Assembly: GCA_963575745.1 (NCBI GenBank)
Contig: CAUYUJ010003025.1
Location: 305,207-369,206, forward strand
Direction of reading: 5' to 3'
Length of the DNA stretch: 64,000 nt
From: Prorocentrum cordatum
Taxonomy: Eukaryota > Sar > Dinophyceae > Prorocentrales > Prorocentraceae
In this document: one piece after another, positions 52,830 through 62,471 of the stretch
Position numbering within the stretch: position 1 is the stretch's first letter
How the letters are laid out: each line of letters starts with the position of its first letter
Notes under the pieces: model-generated
The model's input: the letters and a program-made list of their open reading frames with translations, nothing else
What the model was told of the DNA's origin: nothing
Databases searched by the model: none
Program-made: the position numbers and the translations under genes

Positions 52830-53624
52830 CTAGCCGCTAGCCTCGGGCGCCGCCTTGGCCTTCGCTCCCGCTGCCAGCGGGTGCCCTGCAGTCCCGCCTG
52901 CCTTCTTGGAGTCGTCCTCTGCCTCATGCTCCTTCCTGAGGGCGCCCAACTTCCGGTCTGCCTCCTCATGCGAGCCGACCTTCGGGCCGCCCTTGATGCC
53001 GCCTTGCCAGATGAGCTGCGCCGACCTGTCCAAGAGGCCGACCTTGCCAATGGGCTTGTGCGAGCGTGGGCAGGTGGGGTTGTGGCAGCCCTTCGAGCTC
53101 GAGTTGTCCCCGCAGATGATGCGGCCGCTGGTGGGCGACTTGGGGCGGTGGTCGAGGCTGCGGCCGTGCACCTTGCGCGAGAGGGCCTTGCCCCGCAGTC
53201 CTGCGCCGCCTTGGCCACCTCCCCCCGGCGCTCCTCCTCCACCTCCGCCGCCCCGGCCGCCTCCGCCGCCTCCTGCCCCTGCCTTCGGGCGCCCCGAACC
53301 TGCCAGCTGCGGGTGCGGCTGCACGGCGGACGAGCGCAGCGCCGTCTGCCACTGCGACCTCTGCAGCTTGTTGTGGTGCCTGACCTTGATGTCCGTCATG
53401 AAGAACTGGGTGGGGTCGTCCAGGAAGAAGGTGCGCGGCATCCTGAGCCACGCCGAGGGATCCTCTGGACTCCTCGGCGCTTGGCACGCGAAGTTGATCC
53501 TGTCCCAGATCGAGTTGTCATCAGCCAGCAGCTCGAGCAGACGCGCGAGCGGAGCATCCTGAGCTCCTCGCACCACTTGCCACGGAGCTCGCACCAGACG
53601 CTGAAGATCACCTGGGGCGGCCAT
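52830..53624 (-). pseudogene. Element III Gag C-terminal part with CCCH zinc finger
   Basis: After the shift near 53570 the Gag goes on with ARLLELLADDNSIWDRINFA, LRMPRTFFLDDPTQFFMTDI and KVRHHNKLQRSQWQTAL. A Gly-rich spacer follows, then a C-x8-C-x4-C-x3-H finger (ICGDNSSSKGCHNPTCPRSH, about 53058-53117) and a Lys/Glu-rich tail. A CCCH finger after a Gly-rich spacer fits an RNA-binding nucleocapsid role. The first part of this frame before the shift is probably shadow. Confidence 0.6.
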
Positions 53625-54671
53625 GCATAGTCGGCCTCGTCATTGAGCTTCATGAGGGCTTCGGCGGCGTCCACCTGTGACTTGTAGTGCTCCTGGCCGC
53701 TGAAGCACGCCCAGGCCCACGACTCCCTCTTGGCGTCCTGGATCCACTGCTGCACAGTCGTGGCGTACCTCGGCGTGGTCTTCAGCTTGCAGTCCTTGGG
53801 CGGCGCGAAGTTGGCCATGCCCGCCTCCGACGTCTTAGGGAAGTTGGCGCAGCCGAGGCAGTAATCGGAGAGGTGCGTGTGATCGCGTCCCCCGTGCTGG
53901 GAGCCAGCGAACCCGTGCGCTGTGGCGTTGGCGATGTTCACCGGGAACTTGATGGATCGCGTCACGTGGAAATTGTCGCAGCCGCGCGCCAGGTAGACGA
54001 GCTGCTCCTCGGCCCGCCCGATGCTCGCCAGCGTGCCCTTGGCCGCGCCTCCTGACTCCTCCGAGTGCCTGTTGACCCGCCCCAGCTCGCGCGCCAGCTT
54101 CCCCTAGCCCAGGCTGATCTCGGTGGTGGACTGCGGCCCCGCGAGCGTCTTCTCCTCCATGGGCATGGATGACGCACCTGCGTGCCACTCCCGAGGCCTC
54201 GTCGCTGCTTCAACGAACGACCTCGCGCCCTCGTGCTCCCAAGGTCGCGTTCCTCCTGGTCGGCGTGGCGCTCCTGCCCTGGGTTTTCGCTCGCCTCTCC
54301 AAGTGGTGCTTGCTCTTGTCATGTATGATCGCGGCTCGGGAGGAGTGGCTGAGACTGTCGCCCTCGCAATTCGTGCCATTGCCGTCGTCGGACAGGCGCA
54401 GAGGCACCCCCGCCTTCCAACATCTGGCCGGGGGTTGCGCGCTGATGAACTCGTCGAGCAGCTCCGACATTGGCGCAGGTAGGGCGCCGTCTGGAATGGA
54501 GGAGGTGACTTTCAGCACGACCGCCGCCACGCCTGTCCTGGGGTCGTCGTCGTCTGTGCCTCGGGAAGGGCCCGCGAACTTGGCCGGGAAGCTGTAGTAA
54601 GCTCGCCAGCCCGCGTCCGAGTCAGCCAAGGGGTCGCGCACTTGCACCAGCCACGCTGCATCCGCGGCCAC
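53396..54671 (-). pseudogene. Element III Gag central part
   Basis: Frame 54671-54210 carries AAWLVQVRDPLADSDAGWRA, YYSFPAKFAGPSRG and SIPDGALPAPMSELLDEFIS. A second frame (54379 to 53396) has one TAG at 54106-54104; after it come KLARELGRVNRHSEES, EEQLVYLARGCDNFHVTRSI, KFPVNIANATAHGFAGSQHG, RDHTHLSDYCLGCANFP and QVIFSVWCELRGKWCEEL. It continues after a further shift near 53570 into the zinc-finger frame. Most of it reads as one protein with a few lesions. Confidence 0.55.
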
Positions 54672-54887
54672 CTTGGCTGCGGGGCTGCTCCTGCGTGTAG
54701 CCGATGGCCGCCACTCGAGCTCCCTGTCCCGCCTCTTCTCCTGCTGCTTGGTGCCCTCCTCTGGCTGCGGCGTGACTGACCGGCTGCGCCAGCCCGCTAC
54801 CCGATCCGCGGCGTGTGCGGCGCATGGGTGGAAGCCGTCCTTCTCGGTGGTCTTCTCGCGGAAGCAATTGGACCGGGCGCGCTTCCT

Positions 54888-55600
54888 CTAAGCTGCTTGG
54901 GCCTCATAAGACTGGGCGTGGAACGGGCAGGCCCTGAGCGAGTGCGTGCCATTCGCCTCCGGGGCCTCACGCACGTCGGAGATGGCGGTGTCCTCGACCA
55001 GCATCAGCACGGGCTCCTTCTTCGCTGACTCTCGGCACCCTTTGGCACGCAGCACCTGCGCGCCACCGGTAGCCAGGAAGGCGATCCTGTGTGCCTCGCA
55101 CACGTCCTCGCTCGGCTCAGACTCGGTCTCCGAGTTGGGGTCCATCGCCACCGCCTTTGTCGAGCCGCTGCCCGGGCGTGGGTGCCTCCACCTTCGGGCT
55201 GCGCAGCACCCGCGCGCCCGTCTAGCAAGCACCTTCAGTCCGCGGCACGTCCAAGAGCAGCTGACTCTGCTTCCTGTCCTGGCCCGTCCCGCCGGCGTGA
55301 GCTTGGCCAGGTCAGACACGTTGATCGTGGAGTTGTGGCCAACGACGCACGACGAACATACGTGGACCATAGGCTTGTCGCATGGGGGCAAAGTGCACGG
55401 CGTCGCCGAGCACAAATGCACCAGGCCGATCCCGTCGTCTCGCGTGGCTTCCAGGTCGGCCTTGAGGTGACTGTGCGAGCTGCCCTTGACCTCCTTGGAG
55501 CGGTGAACGCACCCATGACGAGTGATGTGACTGCCCTTGATGGGCCCCTACTCCAGCCGCGTGACCGTGCCGCCAGACCTGATGCGGAGATCCTTGGGCA
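54888..55600 (-). pseudogene. Element III Gag N-terminal part
   Basis: Begins in frame with MMPKDLRIRSGGTVTRLE at about 55605, has a stop, and goes on in the frame 55421-54888: HLCSATPCTLPPCDKPMVHV, NSTINVSDLAKLTPAG, then a Ser/Glu-rich stretch and ESAKKEPVLMLVEDTAISDV. The layout resembles the early part of Gag in elements I and II (a small beta-rich segment with LVHL.. and VHV.. strands). No known motif; assignment is by position. Confidence 0.45.
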
Positions 55601-56942
55601 TCATGTTCTCTGAGCTGACTCCTCGCGCCGAACCTCCTCCTTGTCGTAGTCAGCGTCGACGGCCTCAGCCTCATCCAGACCGTGCCAGATCAGGGCGTCA
55701 CCAGTCTTACCGTCCAGAGCGACCTGCATGTCGCGGCCCGTCTTGCTGTCCTCGACGAAGCCACGCAGAGTCGTGAAGACAAACGTGCAGTACGTCCAGG
55801 CCGTGCGCGGGACCCATGCAATGAGGCTGATCACAGAGTCGAAGATGGTGATCACCCCTGCGACTGCCACACTCATGGCGAGCCATTGGAGCCGCGCCCA
55901 GTATCGGCCGCTGATATACTCGCCCATGGCGTTCACCATGCCCATGAGGAAGGCGATCACCTGGTGGAGCATAGCCCCCAGCGCGTGGCCGACCCTCTCG
56001 CCCAAACATTTGAGCGCGGCCTCGAACCAGGCGTTAGCCAGGGCGAGCCCGCTTGGCTCGACGCCGCCCTCGCAGGGATCAGCGTCCGACGGGCGGCCTG
56101 AGGGCGAAGGCGCTTCCTCGGCAATCGCGCCTTCTCCTCCTCCTGCTGGCGGCTCCTCTGGCGGTGGCGGTGGCGGCGGTGCCGATGTGGGCCTCGCACG
56201 CCTGGCCTGGCCCACAGGCGGAGGTGCAGTAACAGCAGGGCGCAGCGCTGGTGCTGGAGGCTGCTGCTCGCCTGCCGGAGGCTGCTCCGGTTCCTCAGGC
56301 GTCCTCTTCTCCGCTGGCCGCGACTCTGGCGTTCCTGGCGCCGCATGCTGCTCTGCCGGGGGCGGGCTCGGCTCCACCCCGTCGTCGCAGTAGCACTCGA
56401 GTTAGTAATACTCCTCGTAGGGGGTAGCGCGCCCACCCGAGCCGGCCATGGCTGGCGGCGGGCCCGTGGTCGGGGGCGCTTCGAGCCGCGGTGCCGCCGC
56501 CTCCTCCTGCTGCTCCGTTTCTGCAGGCAGCTCGGGGCCGGCTGGCTGGCCTCCCGCGGCATCCTCCGTGCAGCCTGCGCCGTAACAGAACTGCGCTTCG
56601 AAGCTGATGCGATCGTGCGCCTCCTCCGCTCCGTCGTCACTCGCAGCGCCTGGCTCCTCACGCGCAAGGCCCTCGCTGGGCCCTACCGCGTAGCTGGCGG
56701 TAGCCGAGGAAGGCGGCCGACAACCCCACGCCCAGGGAGGCGTCTAGCCATCCGAGCGTGGCCACGACCGCGGTGGAGACAATGCACTCGAGGGAGACGT
56801 GCCGCATCCTCTTTGCGAAGCCGTGCAGCCGCGCCCAGCGTCTGGCGCCTCGCCGCTGCGGCGGCACCTCGCCCTGGCCCCCTGCAGCCTGGCCTCTGCC
56901 GGCCACCGCGGGCCGCGCGACCCCTCCGGTCGCCGCCCGCAC
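55601..56942 (-). pseudogene. Element III N-terminal protein (Pro-rich, membrane segments)
   Basis: Starts near 56942 with a segment RMRHVSLECIVSTAVVATLG, WLDASLGVGLSAAFLGYRQL, then a stop near 56658. The next frame (ATG at 56377) is Pro-rich for about 80 residues (APPPVGQARRARPTSAPPPP). Two hydrophobic segments follow, HALGAMLHQVIAFLMGMVNA and WLAMSVAVAGVITIFDSVIS, then FVFTTLRGFVEDSKTG and an acidic end. Two or more hydrophobic helices suggest membrane association. No enzyme motif. Position at the 5' end resembles the small membrane ORF of element II. Confidence 0.5.
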
Positions 56943-57103
56943 TGGACGTGGGTCCTGGCCCGGCCACTACCCAGCACTCCTCGGAGTGCCTGGCCCAGGC
57001 CGCAGGCCCGGCAGGCGAGCTATGGCCCCGCCCGCCCACCCCGAAAAGATCCAAGGTTCTCACGAGCCTTGAGCAAACGGCAGCGGAAAGGGATGGAGAG
57101 GAC

Positions 57104-57121
57104 AGAGAGAGAGAGAGAGAA
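57104..57121. repeat. (GA)n short microsatellite
   Basis: About nine GA dinucleotides at the presumed junction of element III and the LINE. Confidence 0.8.
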
Positions 57122-57199
57122 GCACAAGCAGGGGAGAGGCTACGAGAGATGAGAAAACCCGATGTTCTCACGGGCGTCCCAGTATAACAACTGTGTCCC

Positions 57200-57465
57200 C
57201 GCTGCTCTCTGCGGCGCACTCGTCGGCGTTGGCTACTCTCTATTGATTTATAAAGTTCCTCGTAGAAAGCAGCGAAAACGTCAACGATACCCTGTCTGTC
57301 CGAGCACTGGTCTCCACAGCTGTCGACAACGCTCGTCAACCGCTGTTTCTTAAAGTTGTTGTGGATATCGTGGATGCGGCCGACGCCTCTAAAATCCTGC
57401 AAAATCCGATCGATGCGTTCAGGTTTCCGTTGTCTCTCCCACTTTCGCAATTCAGGCTGCATTTC
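57200..57465 (-). pseudogene. LINE stretch between endonuclease and RT
   Basis: Reads LRKWERQRKPERIDRILQDF, RIHDIHNNFKKQRLTSVVD, then a segment ending VDVFAAFYEELY near 57267, the usual approach to the RT fingers in LINE polyproteins. The coding match ends at about 57230, before any RT motif. Confidence 0.65.
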
Positions 57466-58560
57466 TTAACACATTGTTTCTGCTGGCCTGCATCCTCCTC
57501 CTCCCGCTCGGGCTGCCCGTCTTTCAGACGTCAGCTGCAAAATATGATGCGGGAGCGCCTTGCGCGACACATGCTTCGCTGCGTTTTCCTCTCCATTTTC
57601 CTGGTCTGTCAGCAAAAAGCTGGCTTCCAAATTTTGACACATGACTGTAGATGACGGTGTTGTTCCAACTTCTTCAAGGCATTCGACACGAGACCGCAAT
57701 TCGGCATCAACACTGGCACCATACCCGCGTTGTGGCTGAAAGCGTCGCGTTGGTTTGCCTCCTCGTTTCTCTCGCCAGCGCTGATTGGCCGGAACCTTCA
57801 ACTCCAGGACAACAGCTCTGTGATCCAGACCAACACCGATGGAATCCCGTGCGCCAGAAAATCGCATGAGACCTTTCGCAGGAGGGCACACGCAGAAAAA
57901 TCAATCTGCCTTTTGATGCCACAGTGGGTGTGGGTCCACTTCCTGCTCTGCGGCATTTGGAAGAATGTCTTTGTAGTTGATAACATGTTTTCCGAAAGCC
58001 ATACCGCCAGAGAGTCTCCTCGGTCGTTCCGGTCTCCCATCCCATGCTCGCCTACGAATTTCTTATCCTATGGGTTCCCGCCTTTGCCCAAGACTGCATT
58101 CCAATCGCCTCCAACGACTAAAATGCGGTTCTGCGTCTTCGTCTTGCGTGTGATGATCGATAATTGTACATGCATGGCTTCCACGTCCGCCTCAGGGTAT
58201 GTAGAATCCGGCACGTACACCGATGCCAGTCGGAAGCGAAGCGTGCCAAAAGTCATGTCTACCCAACATAATCGATCGCTGTGCGCTGTAAATGATGAGA
58301 TAGATTTCGCCCGCCGCTTGTTTACTAGCACTGCTACTCCGCTCCGATTGTGAGCCCCCCCAGACCCCATGACGATATGGCCATGTTCCGTCTCAAACTG
58401 CTCCTCTGTGTTCCCCCGCCCCGCTTCATTCAAAACTAGGATGTCCCATTGATTCGGTGCAGAAGGTTCAATCAACAGCTCCTGATACCGACTTTCTGAC
58501 TTGATCTATTGTACGTCCTTACTCCAAAACTGTAGCTGACGATGACCACTAAGTTCTTCA
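57466..58560 (-). pseudogene. LINE AP-type endonuclease domain
   Basis: Frame 58475-58068 contains WDILVLNE (catalytic Glu near 58427), RSGVAVLVNKRRAKSIS, RLASVYVPD, and VVGGDWNAVLG near 58100, equal to the GDFN-type motif. The same frame is readable upstream of the ATG (RYQELLIE) past a TAG near 58510. The next frame, 58040-57798, has GDSLAVWLSENMLSTTKTFF and RKWTHTHCGIKRQIDF, the strand before the end of the domain. The third frame (57891-57466) has VGLDHRAVVLELKVP, the C-terminal DH motif near 57825. All five landmarks of an exonuclease-endonuclease-phosphatase fold are in order. Confidence 0.8.
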
Positions 58561-58660
58561 TTGCATGGGCTAGACAACGTCTCACCACCAACGTTATTAA
58601 TGGCACCGCGTTGATTTCGGCCGCTCATTGCCGCCAAGGGGGAATCTCCATGCACTTCTT

Positions 58661-58805
58661 GATACCGTAGCACCCCGCGGTTGCGGATAAGAGTGAGGGG
58701 GCGGCAGGTACGTGGGCAGATTGCGAGGCTCTGAAGAAGCCAGCCGCAGGCGCATAATTTTTCAAGCTATAAAACGAGCCCGCCGCAGGCGCCGATTTTT
58801 GTTAT
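58661..58805. other. Spacer, no gene seen
   Basis: Contains GCCGCAGGCGC twice (near 58740 and 58780). Nothing else recognisable. Confidence 0.5.
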
Positions 58806-59037
58806 AACAATGTGGGTGGGTCACGGGTTGGGTCGCAGGTGGGTCGACAGTGGATCGCGGGTGGGTCACGGGCCGGGTCGCGGATGGGTCGCGGGTGGGT
58901 CGCGGGTGGGTCGCGGGTGGGTCGCGGGTGGGTCGCGGGTGGGGTCGCGGGGTGGGTCGCGGGTGGGTCGCGGGTGGGTCGCGGGTTGGGTCGCGGGTGG
59001 GGTCGCGGGGTGGGTCGCGGGTGGGTCGCGGGTGGGA
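58806..59037 (+). repeat. 10-bp minisatellite GGGTCGCGGG(T)
   Basis: About 22 copies of GGGTCGCGGGT / GGGTCGCGGG. Frames of WVAGGSRVG or RPTRDPPATHP type are by-products. Confidence 0.95.
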
Positions 59038-59323
59038 CGACGACAACAAACAACCACAACAACAACAACAACAATCATTTTAAGATTGTTCGCCCTTATA
59101 TTCTCGAGTGTCCAATAACGCGTATTTCCCAAACCCTCGATACCCGCCCTCTTCGTCTTCGATCGAACCCCTTTTTGGGGGTATACCTTTCTTCCCTGCA
59201 GGACGGGCCCCGGCAAGCGGCGGGGCGGCCGCGGACCGTCGGCCTGGCTAGTGGCAGCGCTGATCGGCGGGGCGGCCGCGGACCGTCGACCCGAGCCCAA
59301 GAGGGACGGACAGGGTACCGACC

Positions 59324-59326
<3 letters not shown>

Positions 59327-59356
<30 letters not shown>

Positions 59357-59397
59357 TCGACGACGACGGCGACGACGACGGTGACGGCGACGACGAG
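59327..59397. repeat. (GAC)n array, unit 1
   Basis: About 70 bases of GAC triplets with a few GTC/GGC interruptions. Confidence 0.9.
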
Positions 59398-60360
59398 CGA
59401 AAGCGAGAGCGAGAGAGAACGACAGCAGGGCTACGAAGGACACGAGTAGGCCACGAAGGGCGACAGCGGGGACACGAAGGGAATGCGTATGGGGCCACGA
59501 AGAGCGCGAACGAGCGGGGGCCACGAAGTGCAGATAATGCGGGGTCACAGACGGCAACTATGGGGCCACTGAGGGTAGCAACTGGGCCACGTAGGACAGT
59601 GAGGGGGACACGAATGGCGACAGCCGGGCCACGAAGGGCATGCACATGGAGCCACAACGGGCGCGACTCCTGGGTGCCTGGGTGTCGGGAGCGCGGCGCT
59701 TGGGCAAATTGCAGGAAATTCCAACGCAATGCCATTCTTCAGTAAGTTGCAAGCAAGTCTCCAGCGAGAGCGCGACTCCAGAGCGCCGGAAGAGCGATTC
59801 CTGAATAGATTGTAAGGAAGTCCCAAGCGAGAGCGCGATTCCTGGATAAAATGCGAGGAAGTCTCGGGCGGGAGTGGGGGTCCTGGCTAAATTGTAAGGA
59901 AGTCTAAGGCGGGAGCCGTTGTTGTTGTAACCCGGGGGCCAGGGGCCTAGTTTGAGCATCAACGCTTTCCGTGTCAAAAAACAGGGTGCGAGCGCCGAGG
60001 GGCACGCTTTGATATAGAAAAAACAGTATGCACCGGTGGGGGGATCATCAATAATTATTCTTCAGAAGTGAGAAATCAACAACAGCAACAACACCAGCAG
60101 CAGCAACAACAAAAATCATTATACTATTGCTCGCCTTTATCTGCTCGAGTGTCCAATGACGCGTATTTCCCAAACCCTCGATACCCGCCCTCTCCGTCTT
60201 CGATCGAACCCCTTTTGGGGGGTATACCTTTCTTCCCTGCAGGCCGGGCCCCGGCAAGCGGCGGGGCGGCTGCGGACGGCCGGCTTGCCCAGCGGCAGCG
60301 CTGATCGGCGGGGCGGCCGCGGACCGTCGACCCGACCCCAAGAGGGACGGACAGGGTACC

Positions 60361-60364
60361 GACC

Positions 60365-60421
<57 letters not shown>

Positions 60422-60435
60422 TCGACGACGACGGC

Positions 60436-60476
<41 letters not shown>

Positions 60477-60477
60477 G
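60361..60477. repeat. (GAC)n array, unit 2
   Basis: About 117 bases of GAC triplets; longer than in unit 1. Confidence 0.9.
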
Positions 60478-60539
60478 CGAAAGCGAGAGCGAGAGAGAAC
60501 GACAGCAGGGCTACGAAGGACACGAAGTAGGCCACGAAG

Positions 60540-61270
60540 GGCGACAGCGGGGACACGAAGGGAATTCGTATGGGGCCACGAAGAGCGCAAACGAGCGGGG
60601 GCCACGAAGGGCAGATAATGCGGGGTCACAGACGGCAGCGATGGGGCCAATGAGGGTAGCAACTGGGCCACGTAGGACAGTGAGGGAGCCACAAATGGCG
60701 ACGGCGGGGCCACGAAGGGCATGCACATGGGGCCACAACGGGCGCGAACGAGCGGGGGCCACGAAGGGCATGCGTATGTTGGGCCGCGGATGGCAAGGAC
60801 GGAGCCACTGAGGGCAGCAACGGGGCCACGAGGGGCAGCGGGGGGGCCACGAAGGGCGACAGCGGGGCCACGAAGGGCATGCACATGGGGCCACCACGGG
60901 CGCGAACGAGCGGGGGCCACGAAGGGTATACATATATGGGGCCACGAAGGGCAGCGAGGGGGCCACGAAGGGCTGCAACGGGGCCACGAAGGGGAGCGAG
61001 GGGGCCACGAAGGGCTGCAACGGGGCCACGAAGGGCTGCAATGGGGCCGCGGAGGGCAGCGAGGGGGCCACGAACGGCTGCAACGGGGCCACGAAACAAA
61101 GCGAGGGGCCACAAAGGGCTGCAACGGGGCCACGAAGGGCAGCGAGGAGGCCAGGAGGGGTTGCAACGGGGCCGCGAAACAAAGCGAGGGGGCCACGAAG
61201 GGCTGCAACGGGGCCACGAAGGGGAGCGAGGGGGCCACGACGGGCTGCAACGGGGCCACGAAGGGCGGCG
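60540..61270 (+). repeat. ~21-bp minisatellite GGCCACGAAGGGCTGCAACG
   Basis: Some 30 degenerate copies of GGGGCCACGAAGGGC with TGCAAC, AGCGAG or ATGCACAT in the variable part. The corresponding array in unit 1 (59430-59650) is much shorter. Confidence 0.9.
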
Positions 61271-61783
61271 AGATCCCGATTCCTAGGTAATTTGTGAGGG
61301 GGTCCTAAGCGTAAGCGCGACTCCTGGGTGCCTGGGTGTCGGGAGCGCGGCGCTTGCGCAAATTGCAGGACATTCCAACAGTAAATTGCAAGCAGGTCTC
61401 CAGCGAGACCACGATTCCAGAGCGCCGGGAAAACGATTCCTGAATAGATTGTAAGGAAGTCCCAAGCGAGAGCGCGATTCCTGAATAAACTGCGAGGAAG
61501 TCTCGGGCGGGAGCGGGGGCCCTGGCTAAATTGTGAGGGCGTCTCATGCGGGAACCGTTGTTGTTGTACCCCGGGGGCCAGGGGCACAGTTTGAGCATCA
61601 AGATTTCCCCTGTCAAAAAAACAGGGTGCGAGCGTCGATGGGGCACACTTAGATTGAGACAAACAATGTGCGCCGGTGAGGGGGGATCAGCAATAGTTAT
61701 TTTCCAGAAGTGGGAGTTCAACAGCGACGCAACAAGCAGAATCTTCACCACGGATTCTCACTTTAGCCACGCACCCAAGGACA

Positions 61784-62471
61784 ATGACTGACCGTTCGGC
61801 CCCCTCACTCAGACTTCCCTCTTCCGCCGCCTCTGGACCCCCCCCGTGTCCAGCGCCGCCGCAGGGAGTACAGAAACCAACGCCCATACCGTCCCGAACA
61901 CCATGTCGAATTGCAGGCTCTGCGGATGATTCCTCTATTAACCCTGATGTTGCAGAAAACCTTATTGTGGATATCCTTGGCAGGGTACTTTCTCGGCGCG
62001 TTCGTGCACGCCGCTGTCTTCCCTACTCGTCCTCGTCCCTCCTCCCTCTGCGCTTCTCAAACCACTCCTCAATCTGGCTCAACGTGGAGTTTCTTTTGTT
62101 GGCATGGGGGGCTGCTGCTGTGGGCGCAAGTTGCTGGTTCGCTGGGCTCTCTTTTGTGCTCCATTGGTTTTGGTCAGTGGCCGCGCTCCTCAGAGCAAAT
62201 GCCGCGGCGTCGCCCTGGTTCGTCGCGCAGGAGCGCGGACGACGCCGCAAGGGTAGCGCAGTTCTGCGCGTCGCCGAGGCTGGCGAAAGATGGTGCGCGA
62301 CCATTTTCTTCTCCACCTTCGCTGGAGGGGATCTTCTTGTGGGTCGGGACTAATGCCACTTGGGAGCGCGCAGGCGATCGCGGTCCGGGCGAGTGCGAGA
62401 ACTGTCATGGAGCCGAGACACAAGAGGATGCCGAACAGAAGCTGGCGGGCGCTTGGCGCGCGGCGGGCTAG
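61784..62471 (+). other. Two overlapping unidentified frames
   Basis: 61784-62353 (189 codons) and 61911-62471 (186 codons) overlap in different frames. The first contains FLLLAWGAAAVGASCWFAGL, the second LLWISLAGYFLGAFVHAAVF; both look like membrane segments. Near 62390 the second frame has CENCHGAETQED. I recognise no family. One of the two may be a small membrane ORF of an unknown element. Confidence 0.3.

Larger units (their letters stand above)
50190..57180 (-). mobile_element. Third retroelement remnant (element III), minus strand
   Basis: A long series of minus-strand frames runs from about 56940 down to 50350: a membrane/Pro-rich N-terminal protein, a Gag with CCCH zinc finger, a conserved linker and a C5-methylase-like domain. 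I associate these modules with dinoflagellate retroelements of the YR or a related class, but no RT, RNase H or recombinase remains here because the sequence stops at the TA microsatellite at 50174. Stops and frameshifts are spread throughout. Terminal repeats were not found. The 5' edge lies between about 56950 and 57200, next to LINE sequence. Confidence 0.65.
57200..58660 (-). mobile_element. LINE (non-LTR) retrotransposon, 5' half of pol, minus strand
   Basis: Endonuclease domain and the stretch up to just before the RT of a LINE. It breaks off at about 57200 next to element III, so no RT is present. Three frame changes and at least one stop make it a dead fragment. No poly-A tail or target duplication is visible because the 3' half is missing. 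Confidence 0.75.
59050..61720. repeat. Large imperfect tandem duplication (about 1.0 and 1.6 kb units)
   Basis: Unit 1 (about 59050-60064) and unit 2 (about 60065-61720) share, in order: CAACAACAACAA, CTCGAGTGTCCAATAACGCG and GTATTTCCCAAACCCTCGAT, two ACCGTC-containing GC-rich stretches, a (GAC)n run, a GGCCACGAAGGGC array, a segment CTGGGTGCCTGGGTGTCGGG, and an end with TCAAAAAACAGGGTGCGAGC and CAGAAGTG. Unit 2 is longer mainly because its GGCCACGAAGGGC array is expanded. Frames of up to 403 codons on the minus strand are by-products of the arrays. Confidence 0.85.

Noticed and set aside
60048-61259. 403-codon minus-strand frame with FVAPLQP repeats
   Set aside because: Direct translation of the 21-bp minisatellite and GAC array; other phases are open too.
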